DNA from: Platerodrilus igneus | Taxonomy: Eukaryota > Arthropoda > Insecta > Coleoptera > Lycidae | Direction of reading: 5' to 3' | Assembly (NCBI GenBank): GCA_036346225.1 | Contig: JARFIW010001322.1 | Location: forward strand, 806,001 to 870,000 | Length of the DNA: 64,000 nt | Part shown: piece by piece, positions 45,097 through 55,945 of the stretch | Numbering within the stretch: position 1 is the first letter of the stretch | How the letters are laid out: every line of letters begins with the position of its first letter | Translations under genes and position numbers: made by a program | Notes under the pieces: model-generated | The model's database searches: none | Told to the model about the DNA's origin: nothing | What the model saw: only the letters and a program-made list of their open reading frames with translations

Positions 45097-45481
45097 GAAA
45101 TGAAGATTAAATGAACAAAATATAGGAATAGAAATAGGTGTATATAGAAGAATAGAAGTAAGTGTTTATAGAAAATAAAGCTAGGTATAGGATAAATATG
45201 GGAGATAGTTAAAAATAGGTATATAGGATGAGAAGGAAAATTAAATGTAGGAAGAAAATAAGATAGGTTAAGTGTAGATATTTCTTATAAAATTAGGTGA
45301 GAGTTAGGAATAGAATAAGAATAGGATAGGTATATAGGATTAGTTAGGGGGAAGTGAGTATAGTGAAGATTAGTTAAGAGTTAGGAATAGGATATGTATA
45401 TAGGATGTATATAGGGATAGATGGATAAGTAGGATGAAGTTAGGGATAATTTCAGTTTATAAAATTAGGTGAGAGTTAGGA
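45097..45481 (+). repeat. Purine-rich degenerate tract after Gypsy-B pol
   Basis: Strongly AG-biased sequence with repeated TAGGAATAG or ATAGGAT words. Gypsy-A has a shorter related tract at 28960. No gene. Confidence 0.7.
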
Positions 45482-45511
45482 ATATAAACGTGGATAATGA
45501 TTCGGAGTACG

Positions 45512-45796
45512 TGTTACGTCCCATCATGACAATAAATTGTACCTTGGTAGTATGTTAGTACATTCTTTTAATGTACCGTTATAGCTAGGAAATGAGGCGG
45601 CCTGCGTGCCAGTTTTGCTCTTTCACCCCCCCATGCGGTGGCTGTAAATGTCTGTAGTCGGTATTCTTGCATTCGTACCGCAATAAAGATGCTCAAATCT
45701 CGTCTCCTGTTTATTTTAATATAAAAGGAAATATTCGTAAAAACACCGTTGTGTTCTCGTTACGTAAGATGAACTGCAGTACGCCATCACCTTACA
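45512..45796 (+). repeat. BEL 5' LTR
   Basis: 285 bp, bounded by the GTACG duplication and the leader. A third, inverted copy of this LTR lies at about 52335-52619 and resembles this 5' copy more than the 3' one. Confidence 0.95.
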
Positions 45797-46195
45797 TTTG
45801 GTCCTTCGAGCCGGATCGCTAATTACAGTGACCGTTATTAATTGAACATTAAAGATATCACGCGCGTGTAGAAGTTTTATATCTAGGTCGGGTAACAGAA
45901 GTTCAAGTAGTGCCATCTTTATCGTAAGCTTGGTAGACAAGTTACCTGCTACAAACTGGGCAAGCAACCCTTGCAATCGTCTTTCAATTTTAAACACGTT
46001 TTAAGAATATAATAAGAGGCATTCATCTTCTTGTAAGTGGCAGTAAGGGCGATTGCTTGCAAGAATCTTAACGAAATACAACCAACTTGGGCAAACAGTA
46101 GAGTGTTCCGTTAGGTTACTCTATTGTTTTCCAGAACTGGTCAGCAAAGAAAGGGTCTTCTGTATACATATTTCTCGGTAAACTAAACTTCTACA

Positions 46196-47381
46196 ATGGA
46201 AGAGCAGGAAATAGTTACATTTTAAGCTGAAGTTAAGAAATACAAAAATAAACGCATTTACCTGAAACGCAGCTTAACAATGCTAGATCAGTATCTAAAT
46301 GAGAGTAGGGTAAACGATGAAACTCGCAGTAAAGTTACAAGACAATTTCAGACATGTACTAAATTGATTAATGCGCTTGAGGAATTATTGGAAGAAATTT
46401 ACGATAGTAATTTTGATTCCGAATTTCAGGACATTCTCGCGGAAAAGGAATGCATTGACGCAACCTTTTCAAAATTGCAACTAAAATTTAATTCTTTTGC
46501 TGAAACAAAGCCACAAAAACTTGGGCAATCAGCTAGTCGTGTAGCTAAATTACCGAATATACAAATACCAACGTTCAGTGGAAAAATTTGACAAATGGAT
46601 TTCGTTCAGAGACATTTAATTCGCTCATCCATTCTGATGACTCTTTATCGCCAATCGAAAAACTACAGTACTTGAAATCGAGTTTAAAGAATGAAGCTTG
46701 GGATACAATTAAGTGCCTTGAAATAACACCTCAAAATTATGAAAGATCGCTACGAAAACGAACGCGTCATTGTTACCACTCACATTCGTTCAATTTTTGA
46801 ATTGCCTGTACTTCACAAAGAGTCGTACCAAGGTTTGCGTAACATTATGGATACAACTTCACAACATCTACGTTCTCTAACTGCCATGGGTAGACCAGTG
46901 GAAGAGTGGAGCGATATCTTGGTTTATTTAATCACATCGAAACTTCCTCTGCCAACACGAAACGAATGGGAAAATAAATTAGAAGTCTCAAACTTGCCGT
47001 CGTACAAAATGCTGTGCGATTTTCTAAATCAAAGGTGTCATTGCATTAAACGCAATTAGCTCACGCGAAAACAACAATTTTGCAGTGAAAAAATTCACGT
47101 ATCAAGGTAATCAAGGTAATTACAAGTCCGCGTCCTGTGGTTTAACGTTAAACAAGTCAGGTAATTGTAATTATTGCTCTGAAAATAATCATTTCACTAG
47201 CAATTGTCCAGCATTCTTAAAATTTCCGGTTGATTCGCGCATAGAAATAGCTCGAAATAAACGTTTGTGTCTTAATTGCTTAAGACCTGGTCATTTTGGG
47301 GTAAATTGTAAATCTTCTCGCTGTAAGAAATGTTCAAAATTGCACAATACAATTTTGCATTTGAACGTCTTCAAAAAATGA
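46196..47381 (+). pseudogene. BEL Gag
   Basis: Start ATG 46196 (MEEQEIVTF), with an in-frame stop at codon 10. Then MLDQYLNESRVND and the DUF1759-type Gag (LPNIQIPTFSGKI, FNSLIHSDDSLSPIEKLQYL, then 46739-47059 LRSLTAMGRPVEEWSDILVY). Two zinc knuckles follow: CNYCSENNHFTSNC and CLNCLRPGHFGVNC, with a third CKKCSKLHNTILH. Frame changes occur near 46590, 46740 and 47060. Domain order is standard for BEL/Pao. Confidence 0.87.
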
Positions 47382-47430
47382 CAGTGGTCGCAATCTGTCA
47401 ATAAATGAAAACATTAACCCTAACTAGTCT

Positions 47431-50400
47431 ATGGTCAACTCAGCACAATCCCGTTATAATGAATCTCAAACTTCAAGTGAACAAATACATTCACTTCACG
47501 CTGTGCAGGATCCTTGTAGTATTGTATTGGCTACCTGTGTTGTAGAAATCGAGGACGGTAAGGGTTCCTACAGCAATGCAAGGGCTTTACTGGACTCGGC
47601 TTCGCAAATTAATATAATTCGCGAAGATGTAACGGGAAAACTTAATCTGAAAACGGTGCAAACTAACCTGGCCATTAGCGGCATAAGTGATAAAACAACC
47701 GTCAGTAACGTACTCGCGAAAACAAGAATCAAATCAAAACGCAACAGTTTTTCAATCGATTTAGATTGTTATGTTTTAAATAAGATCTCAGGGGATCTTC
47801 CAACAAAATCGTTTGACACGTATTTCATAAATATATCAAATCACGTGCAGCTTGCGGATCCACAATATTATATTTCGCGAAAAATTGATATTTTAATTAG
47901 GGCTCAAGTATTTTTCAAATTATTGTGCATGGGACAAATACGACTCGTAGATAAAAATATTATTCTTCAAAAATCTGTGTTTGGGTGGCTATTTTCAGGA
48001 CTAGTTCCAGGTAACATTCCAATCGAATCTTTCACCCCTGCGACATGCAATTTAAATACATTGCAACAAATTTCTAAAAACATTGCTAAATTTTGGGAAA
48101 TTGAGCACGTAACTGAAACTACGCAAAATTCTCAAGAACAGAAGGATTGCGAGTTACATTATCAAAACACTATAATGCGCGATGACACAGGTCGATTTAT
48201 TGCTTCTTTACCATGGAATTCCAACGCTAAATTAATAGGAAATTCGTTAGAAATTGCTAAGCGGCGATATTTAAATCTTGAAAAAAGGTTATTAAAAAAT
48301 CTCGATATTAAAACGGATTACGATAGGTTTATGTCAGAATATTTAAAGCTCGGGCACATGACCGAAATACGGAGCTTAAGTACCTGCTCGGGCGAGGGTT
48401 ATTATATGCCTCACCATGCGGTCCTCAAGGAGGAAAGCCTTACATCTAAAATTCGTATTGTTTTTGATACATCCTGCAAATACTCAACAAATGTTTCACT
48501 AAACAATATTCTAATGCTAGGTCCGGTATTACAAAACGATCTTTTCAGCATTCTTACTCGATTTCGATTTTATAAATTTATTTTGTGCTCGGATATAACA
48601 AAAATGTATAGGCAAATTCTGATTAATCCTGAAGACACGTCGTATCAAAGAATATTATTTCGCTTTTCTTCAGATGGGGAAATCAAGATATTCCAATTAA
48701 AAACGCTCACGTATGGTACACGACCCGCGTCGTTTATTGCAACAAATTGTTTGTTTGAGCTTGCATCACCGTATGCAAGCTCTGATCCAAATTTATATAG
48801 GACGATAACCAATGACTTTTACATGGATGATTAAATTACTGGCGGTAATAATGAAGCTGAATTGTTGCAATTGCGCAACAAAATAATAAACGTTTTAGAC
48901 TCGGGAGGGTTTCCACTACGAAAGTGGAATTCCAATAACGGTAATCTATTGAAAAATATAGAATCTGATCAACAAAATCTAATTATTCCGTGTAATGAGG
49001 GTGACAGTTTGAAAACTTTGGGTGTTTTATGGTGCCCTACAAAGGATGCGATACTATATAAAACACGATTAGATTGCAAGGAATCGCATGTCACAAAGCG
49101 TATGATTTTAAGTTACATCTCAAAATTATTTGATCCACTTGGATTGCTCGGTCCCATTATTACAATTTCCAAATTAATTATGCAAGATTTGTGGAAAATT
49201 AAAATCGGTTGGGATGAAACCGTTCCAAATGAGCTTCGTACTCGTTGGAAAGAATTTAGTTCTCAATTGAACGACATTTCAAATATTTACATTCCTCGCG
49301 AACTTGTTTTTGGGAACAATTCACGTATTGTATTACACGGTTTCGCCGATGCTAGTGAGCGAGCATACGGAGCCTGTGTTTTTGTCAGAGAAATTATGTC
49401 CAACAATAGTATTAATTGCGGAATTTTATGCGCAAGATCAAGAGTAGCCCCTCTTAAAACAATAAGTTTACCACGATTGGTATTATGTGCTGCTTCATTA
49501 TTGGCTGAATTAGTCGAAAAGGTGCTAAGTTCGTCCAATATGAAATTTTCGGTGATTAATTATTATACAGATTCAACAATTGCTCCGTGTTGGATTAAAT
49601 CATGTCCTAGTCGTTGGAAATCTTTCGTCGCGAATCGAATAACAGAAATTCAAAATATATCAAAATCGGAATCATGGTATCACGTTGACACATTCAACAA
49701 CCCTGCAGATATTATTTCTAGGGGACAATACCCTGCTGATTTAATAAAAAACAATTTGTGGTGGCGAGGCCCTGCATTTCTAAATCAAGTTGATTTTAAA
49801 CCGAAATTATTTAATTCAATAAAATGCCAGGTAGATGTGCCAGAGGCGAAAGTATTTACTGTTGCGATCAGCGATTGTGACGTTAATGAGTTGCGTGAAT
49901 TTGCACAGTGCATTTTCTTAAAATATTCATCCATTACTAAATTAGTTCGTTTAATTGCTACCTGTAAAAGGTTTATTTTAACTGTAAAAATAAATTAAAA
50001 AGGGATACCTCAGAATTGTCCATAAAGGAGCTCAATGATGCTGAAACTGCATTGTTAAAGATTGACCAAAGAATTTCTTTTAGTAAAGAGATTGACCAGT
50101 TGCAAAGTTCTCAAGGTCTGAATACTAAGTCAAGGTTATTGTCGTTAAATCCATTTCTGGATGAAAACGGGATATTACGCGTAGGAGGGCGCTTGCGTCA
50201 TTCGAGTATGCAATTTGATAATAAACATCCAATATTGCTTGCAAAAGGCTTACCTTGTGATGCAATTGTCTCTCGAGCTCATAAAGCTAGTTTACATAGC
50301 GGTACTCAAGGTACGTTAGCCGCTACTAGATTAAAATACTGGCCTCTGTCAGGTAAAAATGTTGTTAGAAAAATTGTACGGAGGTGCGTGCTTTGTTTTC

Positions 50401-51399
50401 GATATAATCCTTTAACATCACAACCAAAAATGTCTGATTTACCTGCGTGTCCTATACAAGGTAATAATAGACCATTCTCAAGTGTAGGAGGTACAGATTA
50501 TTTTGGACCCTTCTTTATCAAGGAAGGTACACGTAAATCTCGGAAAATAATTAAATCGTACGGCTGTGTTTATATGCATAACAACAAAGGCTGTTCATTG
50601 CAAAATTGTAGAAAATTTAACCACGGAAGCGTTTATTGCATCGCTTAAAAGATTTGTTGGCAGATGTGGGTTTCCATTCGAAATATTTTGCGATAACGTG
50701 ACTAATTATGTGGGTGCAGCCAATGAACTGCGTGAGATCGTAGATTTTCTAAAAAATGGAAGGTTTCAGAACGCCATCGAAAGAGAAGCTACTTCCCGTA
50801 ATATAAACTTTCGTTTTAATGTCCCTAGGGGGCCCCATTTAGGTGGTCTTTGGGAAGCCGCCGTAAATTCTTTTAAAAGGCATATTTATAAGGTTGCGTC
50901 AAATGCTAATTTAACCTCTATTTAGTTATTTACTTTATTAATTGAAGTCAAAAGTGTACTCAATTCTCGTCCATTAGTACCTCTTTCTCAGGACGCAAAC
51001 GACTTTGACTATCTGACGCCGGGGCATTTTTTAATTGGTGACAATTTAGTGGCAGTTCCAGAAGTGAACTTTACAATGGAACCTATTAATAAACTATCAC
51101 GATGGCAATACGTGCAGCGCATCCAGCAGGATTTTTGGTTGAAATGGAAAGGAGAGTACCTTCAGGAGTTGCAAAAACGTCAAAAATGGAAGATTCCTCA
51201 AGGTTTTCCTTTGGCTCCAGATCAGTTAGTTATCATCTCGGAAGACAATTTGCCATCGCGTATGTGAAAGCTAGGTCGTATAACTGAAGTGCATCCAGGA
51301 GTTGATGGTGAGGTGCGGGTAGTTAGTGTGCGTACGTCAAGTGGCATAATAAAAAGACCTACTGTGAAATTGTGTGCGCTACCAATCGATATTGACTAA
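47431..51399 (+). pseudogene. BEL Pol: protease, RT, RNase H, integrase
   Basis: Protease ARALLDSASQINIIRED (47590). RT with MPHHAVLKEESLTSKIRIVF and the catalytic FYMDD, followed at once by an in-frame TAA (48832-48834); the same frame resumes. RNase H region HGFADASERAYGACVFVRE and YYTDSTIAPCWIKS (49340-49600). Integrase zinc end CVLCFRYNP, first Asp SVGGTDYFGPF (50500), second Asp IFCDNVTNYVGA (50690), Glu GGLWEAAV. C-terminal DUF5641-type end KLGRITEVHPGVDGEVRVV to TAA 51397-51399, with a Trp-to-stop change at 51265. A frameshift occurs near 49998 and another near 50570. Confidence 0.9.
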
Positions 51400-51562
51400 T
51401 GACTAATGCGCAGCTTAATGTAGTTAGCTTAATGTTAAAAAAAAACGTTGATGTTTAAATTGAAACAGCTTGTATTACATAATACATTTGTTAGAGTGTA
51501 AAATTAGTGTAGTTTATCCTTTATTTAGCCTTTTGAAATTACTAATTTCAAGGGAGACGGCA

Positions 51563-51847
51563 TGTTACGTCCCATCATGACAATAAATTGTACCTTGGTA
51601 GTATGTTAGTACATTCTTTTAATGTACCGTTATAGCTAGGAAATGAGGCGGCCTGCGTGCCAGTTTTGCTCTTTCACCCCACCCTGCGGTGGCTGTAAAT
51701 GTCTGTAGTCAGTATTCTTGCATTCGTACCGCAATAAAGATGCTCAAATTTCGTCTCCTGTTTATTTTACTATAGAAGGAAATATTGGTAAAAACACCAT
51801 TGTGTTCTCGTTACCTAAGGTGAACTGCAGTACGCCGTCACCTTACA
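51563..51847 (+). repeat. BEL 3' LTR
   Basis: 285 bp, same ends as the 5' LTR, about 11 differences, followed by GTACG. Confidence 0.95.
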
Positions 51848-52005
51848 GTACGTATTAGGATTAACAAATTTTGAGTCTTATAACACAATTCCAAACGTTG
51901 AAAATGGAATAAATAATAAAGTTTATTATGGACCTAATGGAGAATTCATAGAAATACATCAAGGTACTTATGAGATTAGGGAAATTAGTAAATATCTTCC
52001 ATTGT
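51848..52005 (+). pseudogene. Mav-3 minor capsid fragment, 3' of the BEL insertion
   Basis: Plus-strand coding resumes after the target duplication with LGLTNFESYNTIPNVENGIN then IHQGTYEIREISKYL, a conserved part of the penton-like family. It ends at an inverted junction near 51995-52005. Only the last few codons before the BEL (45482-45511, NVDNDSEYV) are on the left side in this orientation. Confidence 0.8.
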
Positions 52006-52619
52006 AGAAGTTTAGTTTACCGAGAAATACACTCTACTGTTTGCCCAAGTTGGTTGTATTTCGTAAAGATTCTTGCAAGCAATCGCCCTTACTGCCACTT
52101 ACAAGAAGATGAATGCCTCTTATTATATTCTTAAAACGTGTTTAAAATTGAAAGACGATTGCAAGGGTTGCTTGCCCAGTTTGTAGCAGGTAACTTGTCT
52201 ACCAAGCTTACGATAAAGATGGCACTACTTGAACTTCTGTTACCCGACCTAGATATAAAACTTCTACACGCGCGTGATATCTTTAATGTTCAATTAATAA
52301 CGGTCACTGTAATTAGCGATCCGGCTCGAAGGACCAAATGTAAGGTGATGGCGTACTGCAGTTCATCTTACGTAACGAGAACACAACGGTGTTTTTACCA
52401 ATATTTCCTTTTATATTAAAATAAACAGGAGACGAGATTTGAGCATCTTTATTGCGGTACGAATGCAAGAATACCGACTACAGACATTTACAGCCACCGC
52501 ATGGTGGGGTGAAAGAGCAAAACTGGCACGCAGGCTGCCTCATTTCCTAGCTATAACGGTACATTAAAAGAATGTACTAACATACTACCAAGGTACAATT
52601 TATTGTCATGATGGGACAT
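51995..52619 (-). repeat. Inverted partial copy of the BEL 5' end
   Basis: Reverse complement of about 45482-46212: LTR (52335-52619) plus leader, lacking about 72 bp of the leader. It is bounded on the right by the Mav-3 capsid gene at the same target site. The 93-residue frames here and at 45716-45997 are LTR/leader artefacts. Confidence 0.88.
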
Positions 52620-52714
52620 AACACATACTCCGAATCATTATCCACGTTTACAGGCGGATTAAAGTTGCTTGTTAAAACTGAAGTGTTTCCCGTTAGAGTA
52701 AAAGTGTACGACAT
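52617..52714 (-). pseudogene. mCP: Mav-3 minor capsid 5' end (minus strand)
   Basis: ATG at 52714 starts MSYTFTLTGNTSVLTSNF and continues with NVDNDSEYV until the inverted LTR. It lies about 30 bp after the protease stop, the same gene order as in Mav-1. Confidence 0.75.
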
Positions 52715-52744
52715 GACAACTTCATGCGCAGTTCTATGTACTGC

Positions 52745-53157
52745 TTAGAAATTGTAAGCATAAATGTCCGCAAAACACAGTACCGTACAATTGTTCTTGG
52801 TTAATGTTATAAAGAATTGTACATTTAACCCCACTATTCAAATAAATTATCAACTCTGTTGGCGGTCGCAGGTTTCCGTAACTGTCATAATAAATAGCGC
52901 TACTACCGTACTTTTTATGTGGTCCAATGCGTGCCTAAACCTTCTATTCCATCTAAATCAATTATACCACATTCTTTTAAATTAACTTTCTTGGGAAGAT
53001 TGTTTCTCATAAACACTCCACGAAAATATGATACTTCTAATTGCTTAACAAACTCTATTAATTCTACATTGCTTAGTGCTCGATTCGGTAAAATCAAGTT
53101 GCGTTCCTTAGACAGTTTTTTTACCTTTGTCAAAGTTATACTCGTATACCTAAGCAC
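52745..53157 (-). pseudogene. PRO: Adenain-like protease of Mav-3, one frameshift
   Basis: Frame 53157-52915 carries the full N-terminal part (LPNRALSNVELIEFVKQLEV then SYFRGVFMRNNLP) and GLGTHW with the catalytic His. After one frameshift near 52918 the rest continues: YYDSYGNLRPPTELIIYLNS and the Cys block FCGHLCLQFL. All catalytic positions are visible. Compared with Mav-1, it shows the longer N-terminus missing there. Confidence 0.85.
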
Positions 53158-53227
53158 TCACTACATGATAATGCTAATCTTTTAGTTTTATTTAAATAAA
53201 ACGATTTAAACTTAAAACACATATATG

Positions 53228-53385
53228 ACGATCACATCAATACTAACACGAAGTATGATAAATTCCATGAAATATGTGGTGCTTGTTGGAAAGACAAATA
53301 CGGTTTCTTAGTTGTAGACAAGGATAGTGATCCAGGTCAAGGAAGGTACCGAATAGGTTTTTATCACTTCATACACATTTAAACC
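53228..53385 (+). pseudogene. ATP: Packaging ATPase C-terminal fragment of Mav-3
   Basis: Contains YDKFHEICGACWKDKYGFLV and VDKDSDPGQGRYRIGF, matching the Mav-1 ATPase end (YPKFKEMCLQCW, GRYW). The P-loop domain is absent. The protease lies on the opposite strand only about 70 bp to the left, which marks a rearrangement junction near 53160-53225. Confidence 0.78.
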
Positions 53386-53439
53386 TTGAGAGACGCAAGT
53401 ATCGTTAGTATCCAAGAATTTTTTTATTACAATAAACTT

Positions 53440-54458
53440 TATACGCTATGAACAGGGAGGTGATAAAACTTAAAAGAATTTTAATTAAAAAAAGAAACAT
53501 TGTAAAAACAAACTACGCCAGTTAAAAGATAGTGAAGTCGTCCAAGCAGACTCAATCTTACCCATAACATCGCGATTAGAAACTATTGCTAATAAACTGG
53601 AAGGGGAAAGTGTGGTAAAGAAAGAAAAATTTAAAGAACTGCCTCATTGCTGTGTAAAAAAAAATTAAACCTAAATTGCTAGAAAGGAACGTTGACTATA
53701 TTGATTCGTCGGTTATTGCTCAGCATATACCGAATATAAATGATGCCATAGATGAAGATGATGATGATAAAAATGAATACGAAACAGAAGTTAATCGAAA
53801 TGCTTAAGAAACACACCAATATATACAAAGCTGTGTCGATTCACCTGGTATGACACATTATCTCGAACAGGTACATCCGCTACCTCGAGAATATATTTAC
53901 AATATGTTTAAAGATGTTAAGAACAAATTTGATTATAAATATGGTGTTAGGTATGACCCTGATTCAAATGGTCTTATGATAGGCAATTCTAATTTCACGT
54001 TGGATGATGAAAATGTACCAATAAATGATTTGAAATATAAAAGTACTCCTGAATTATACGAACTACTATTTAAAAAATATCCTGTCGGGTACAGACCGCA
54101 AGATCTAAAGTCATACCTTGATATTGTGAAAATAACAAATGCTAATAAAAGATATTATTCTGAAACAGAACAAATTCAGGGCAATAGTTCATATAAATAC
54201 AAAAAATAATATCTGCATTGGGCATACTTCCCCAAATACCTCGTAGACCTAGAACATTACCTCATTCAAAGCATCTTGGAGATGGTATGAAATGGAAGTT
54301 TCAAATAACGCCATAGATTATTTATATTGGAATGATCCTAATGAACTTGTTGATAGATTACGGCTTTTAGTTTCATCTCAGACTGCTGGACACACAGGTC
54401 ACGGCAACGAAATAAATTCGATCATTGAAAAATTGCGTGAGGTAAAAGTGATTAGATG
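53440..54458 (+). pseudogene. Conserved Maverick structural-type protein of Mav-3
   Basis: Homologue of 9724-10544. Blocks: DSILPITSRLETIANKLEGE (53545), an acidic DEDDDDKNE linker, HPLPREYIYNMFKDVKNKF, KYGVRYDPDSNGLMIGNSNF and STPELYELLFKKYP (to 54209), then in another frame YLYWNDPNELVDRLRLLVSS and EINSIIEKLREVKVI to the stop at 54458. Several frameshifts. Role unknown. Confidence 0.77.
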
Positions 54459-54948
54459 ATATAACAATTGAGAAATTTAGAAAGCATTTAAATAACCGTG
54501 AAATAGATCTAAGTGAACAAGAATATGAAAAAAAAACAAAGGTTTTAAAACCTTGATTGAGTACAAGTTACATATGCTACATTACACGGTAGTAGCAACA
54601 TTTTACTCTAGTACATTCCTCGATGGTTGCAAGACATTCCTTATTTTCAACATTAAACATAATTATGAATTTCCTTATGAGGAAGCCGTAATTGAGAATA
54701 TTGAAGAATACCCGCAAGACATTGAAATTTTTATAAACGAAAAAAGTATGTAATTGCACAGTTACAAGGATTTTTGCTTAGACGTATGGATGTAATCAGC
54801 TTTCGTGACAGCGGTGCTAGCATAAACAATACCACACTGTTTATTTTATATTAAAAATTCCTTTCAAAGCAAGTGAAGCCCTCAACAATCAAACGTAGAA
54901 GTATTTATTAATTGTATTTAATAAACCCTGATTAGAAAAAATAGTATT
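54459..54948. other. Unrecognised Mav-3 stretch before the integrase
   Basis: Coding-like traces on the plus strand (frame 54553-54753, FPYEEAVIENIEEYPQDIEI), where Mav-1 has its fibre-like gene, but I see no P-x4-D repeats. Probably a decayed or different gene. Confidence 0.4.
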
Positions 54949-55890
54949 ATGATAGTTGCTCAATCAAAAGTAAAAGAGGATATACTGAACGAAATTCATA
55001 AGCCAGCAAGAATAAATTTCAAGAGACGCAAAGTGATGGTAAAAGGTTTAAATGACCTTCTTCAGACCGATTTGATTGAAATGTTACCATATTCGCAAAC
55101 AAACAAAGGATTTAAATACATTTTAGTAGTTATTGATTGTTTCTCCAAATACGTATGGGCTGTACCACTTAAAAGTAAAACGGGTATTGATGTTACTGAT
55201 GCAATGAAAACAATTTTAAATAAATTTAAGAATCCACCAAGAAATTTGCAGTCTGGTTTTGGTAAAGAATATTATAACAAACACTTTCAATCCTTAATGC
55301 AGACATACGGCATAAACCATTATAGTGTTTTTTCTACAAAGAAAGCATGCATTGTGGAACGTGTAATTAGAACTTTAAAGCGAAAAATGTGGCACTTGTT
55401 TAACCTGAACAGTTCCTACAATTGGATAAAAAATTTAAGCGATATTATGAAACAATAAAACAATACAGTTCACAGTACTATCGGAGTCAAACCTGTAAAA
55501 GTTGATAAATCCAATAAAAAAACTATTCTTAAATCATCATTTACCCGCATCAAACTTGCAATCAAAATACCAAAATATTCAATTAAAGACAGTGTGAAGA
55601 TTAGTAAACACAGGGAAGCATTTACGAAAGGTTACACACCAAACTGGTCAAATGAAATTTTTAAGATTAAAAAGGTAAACGTAACCAATCCGACAACATA
55701 TATATTAGAAGATCAAGACGAGAAAGAAATCAAAGGTGCATTTTATGAAATGGAGTTGCAAACGGTTAAGCATCCAGGAATTTACCTGGTAGAAAAAGTT
55801 CTAAGAAAGAGTGTAAATAAAGTCTTTGTAAAATAGTTAGGCTTCTCTAATGTACACAATAGCTGGATCGATAAAAATAATGTTTGCTAG
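54949..55890 (+). pseudogene. INT: Maverick integrase with chromodomain, broken
   Basis: Frame 54949-55458 has a retroviral-type core: LLQTDLIEMLPYS (first Asp), YILVVIDCFSKYVWAVPLKS, LQSGFGKEYYN and CIVERVIRTLKRKMW (Glu present). The second catalytic Asp, normally in a QxDxGKE(F/Y)YN context, is replaced (SGFG). An in-frame TAA (55456-55458) is followed by the same frame with the SH3-like DSVKISKHREAFTKGYTPNW and the chromodomain YLVEKVLRKSVNKVFVK. A second stop (55834) stands where Trp is expected, followed by LGFSNVHNSWIDKN. Inactive by three independent lesions. Confidence 0.9.
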
Positions 55891-55945
55891 AAGTTGTTAT
55901 AATAATAATAGTTAATAAGGCTAACATTGTAAAATTAAATTAAAA

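Larger units (their letters stand above)
40243..45481 (+). mobile_element. Gypsy-B, 5' part of a Gypsy-like element
   Basis: An LTR-like region 40243-42440 (TATTATATAAACCC near 41226, followed by a TTTAAACAGTTTCGCTCTCT start-like site) leads into primer-site-like repeats (TATGGCGCCCAACGTGG at 42464, and variants at 42390 and 42525), gag and protease/RT. The element ends at 45481 next to Mav-3 capsid DNA and the BEL. No 3' LTR is seen in the same orientation. Confidence 0.78.
45512..51847 (+). mobile_element. Near-complete BEL/Pao retrotransposon
   Basis: 285-bp LTRs (45512-45796 and 51563-51847) start TGTTACGTCCC and end CACCTTACA. Target duplication GTACG lies at 45507-45511 and 51848-51852. 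TTTGGTCCTTCGAGCCGG follows the 5' LTR, the usual BEL leader. I count about 11 LTR differences (roughly 96 percent identity). It is inserted in the Mav-3 minor capsid gene. Gag and pol are nearly continuous, with a few stops and shifts. Confidence 0.95.

Noticed and set aside
45716..45997. A 93-residue protein repeated at 52138-52419
   Set aside because: It runs antisense through the BEL LTR and leader; its repetition only reflects the inverted copy of that region.
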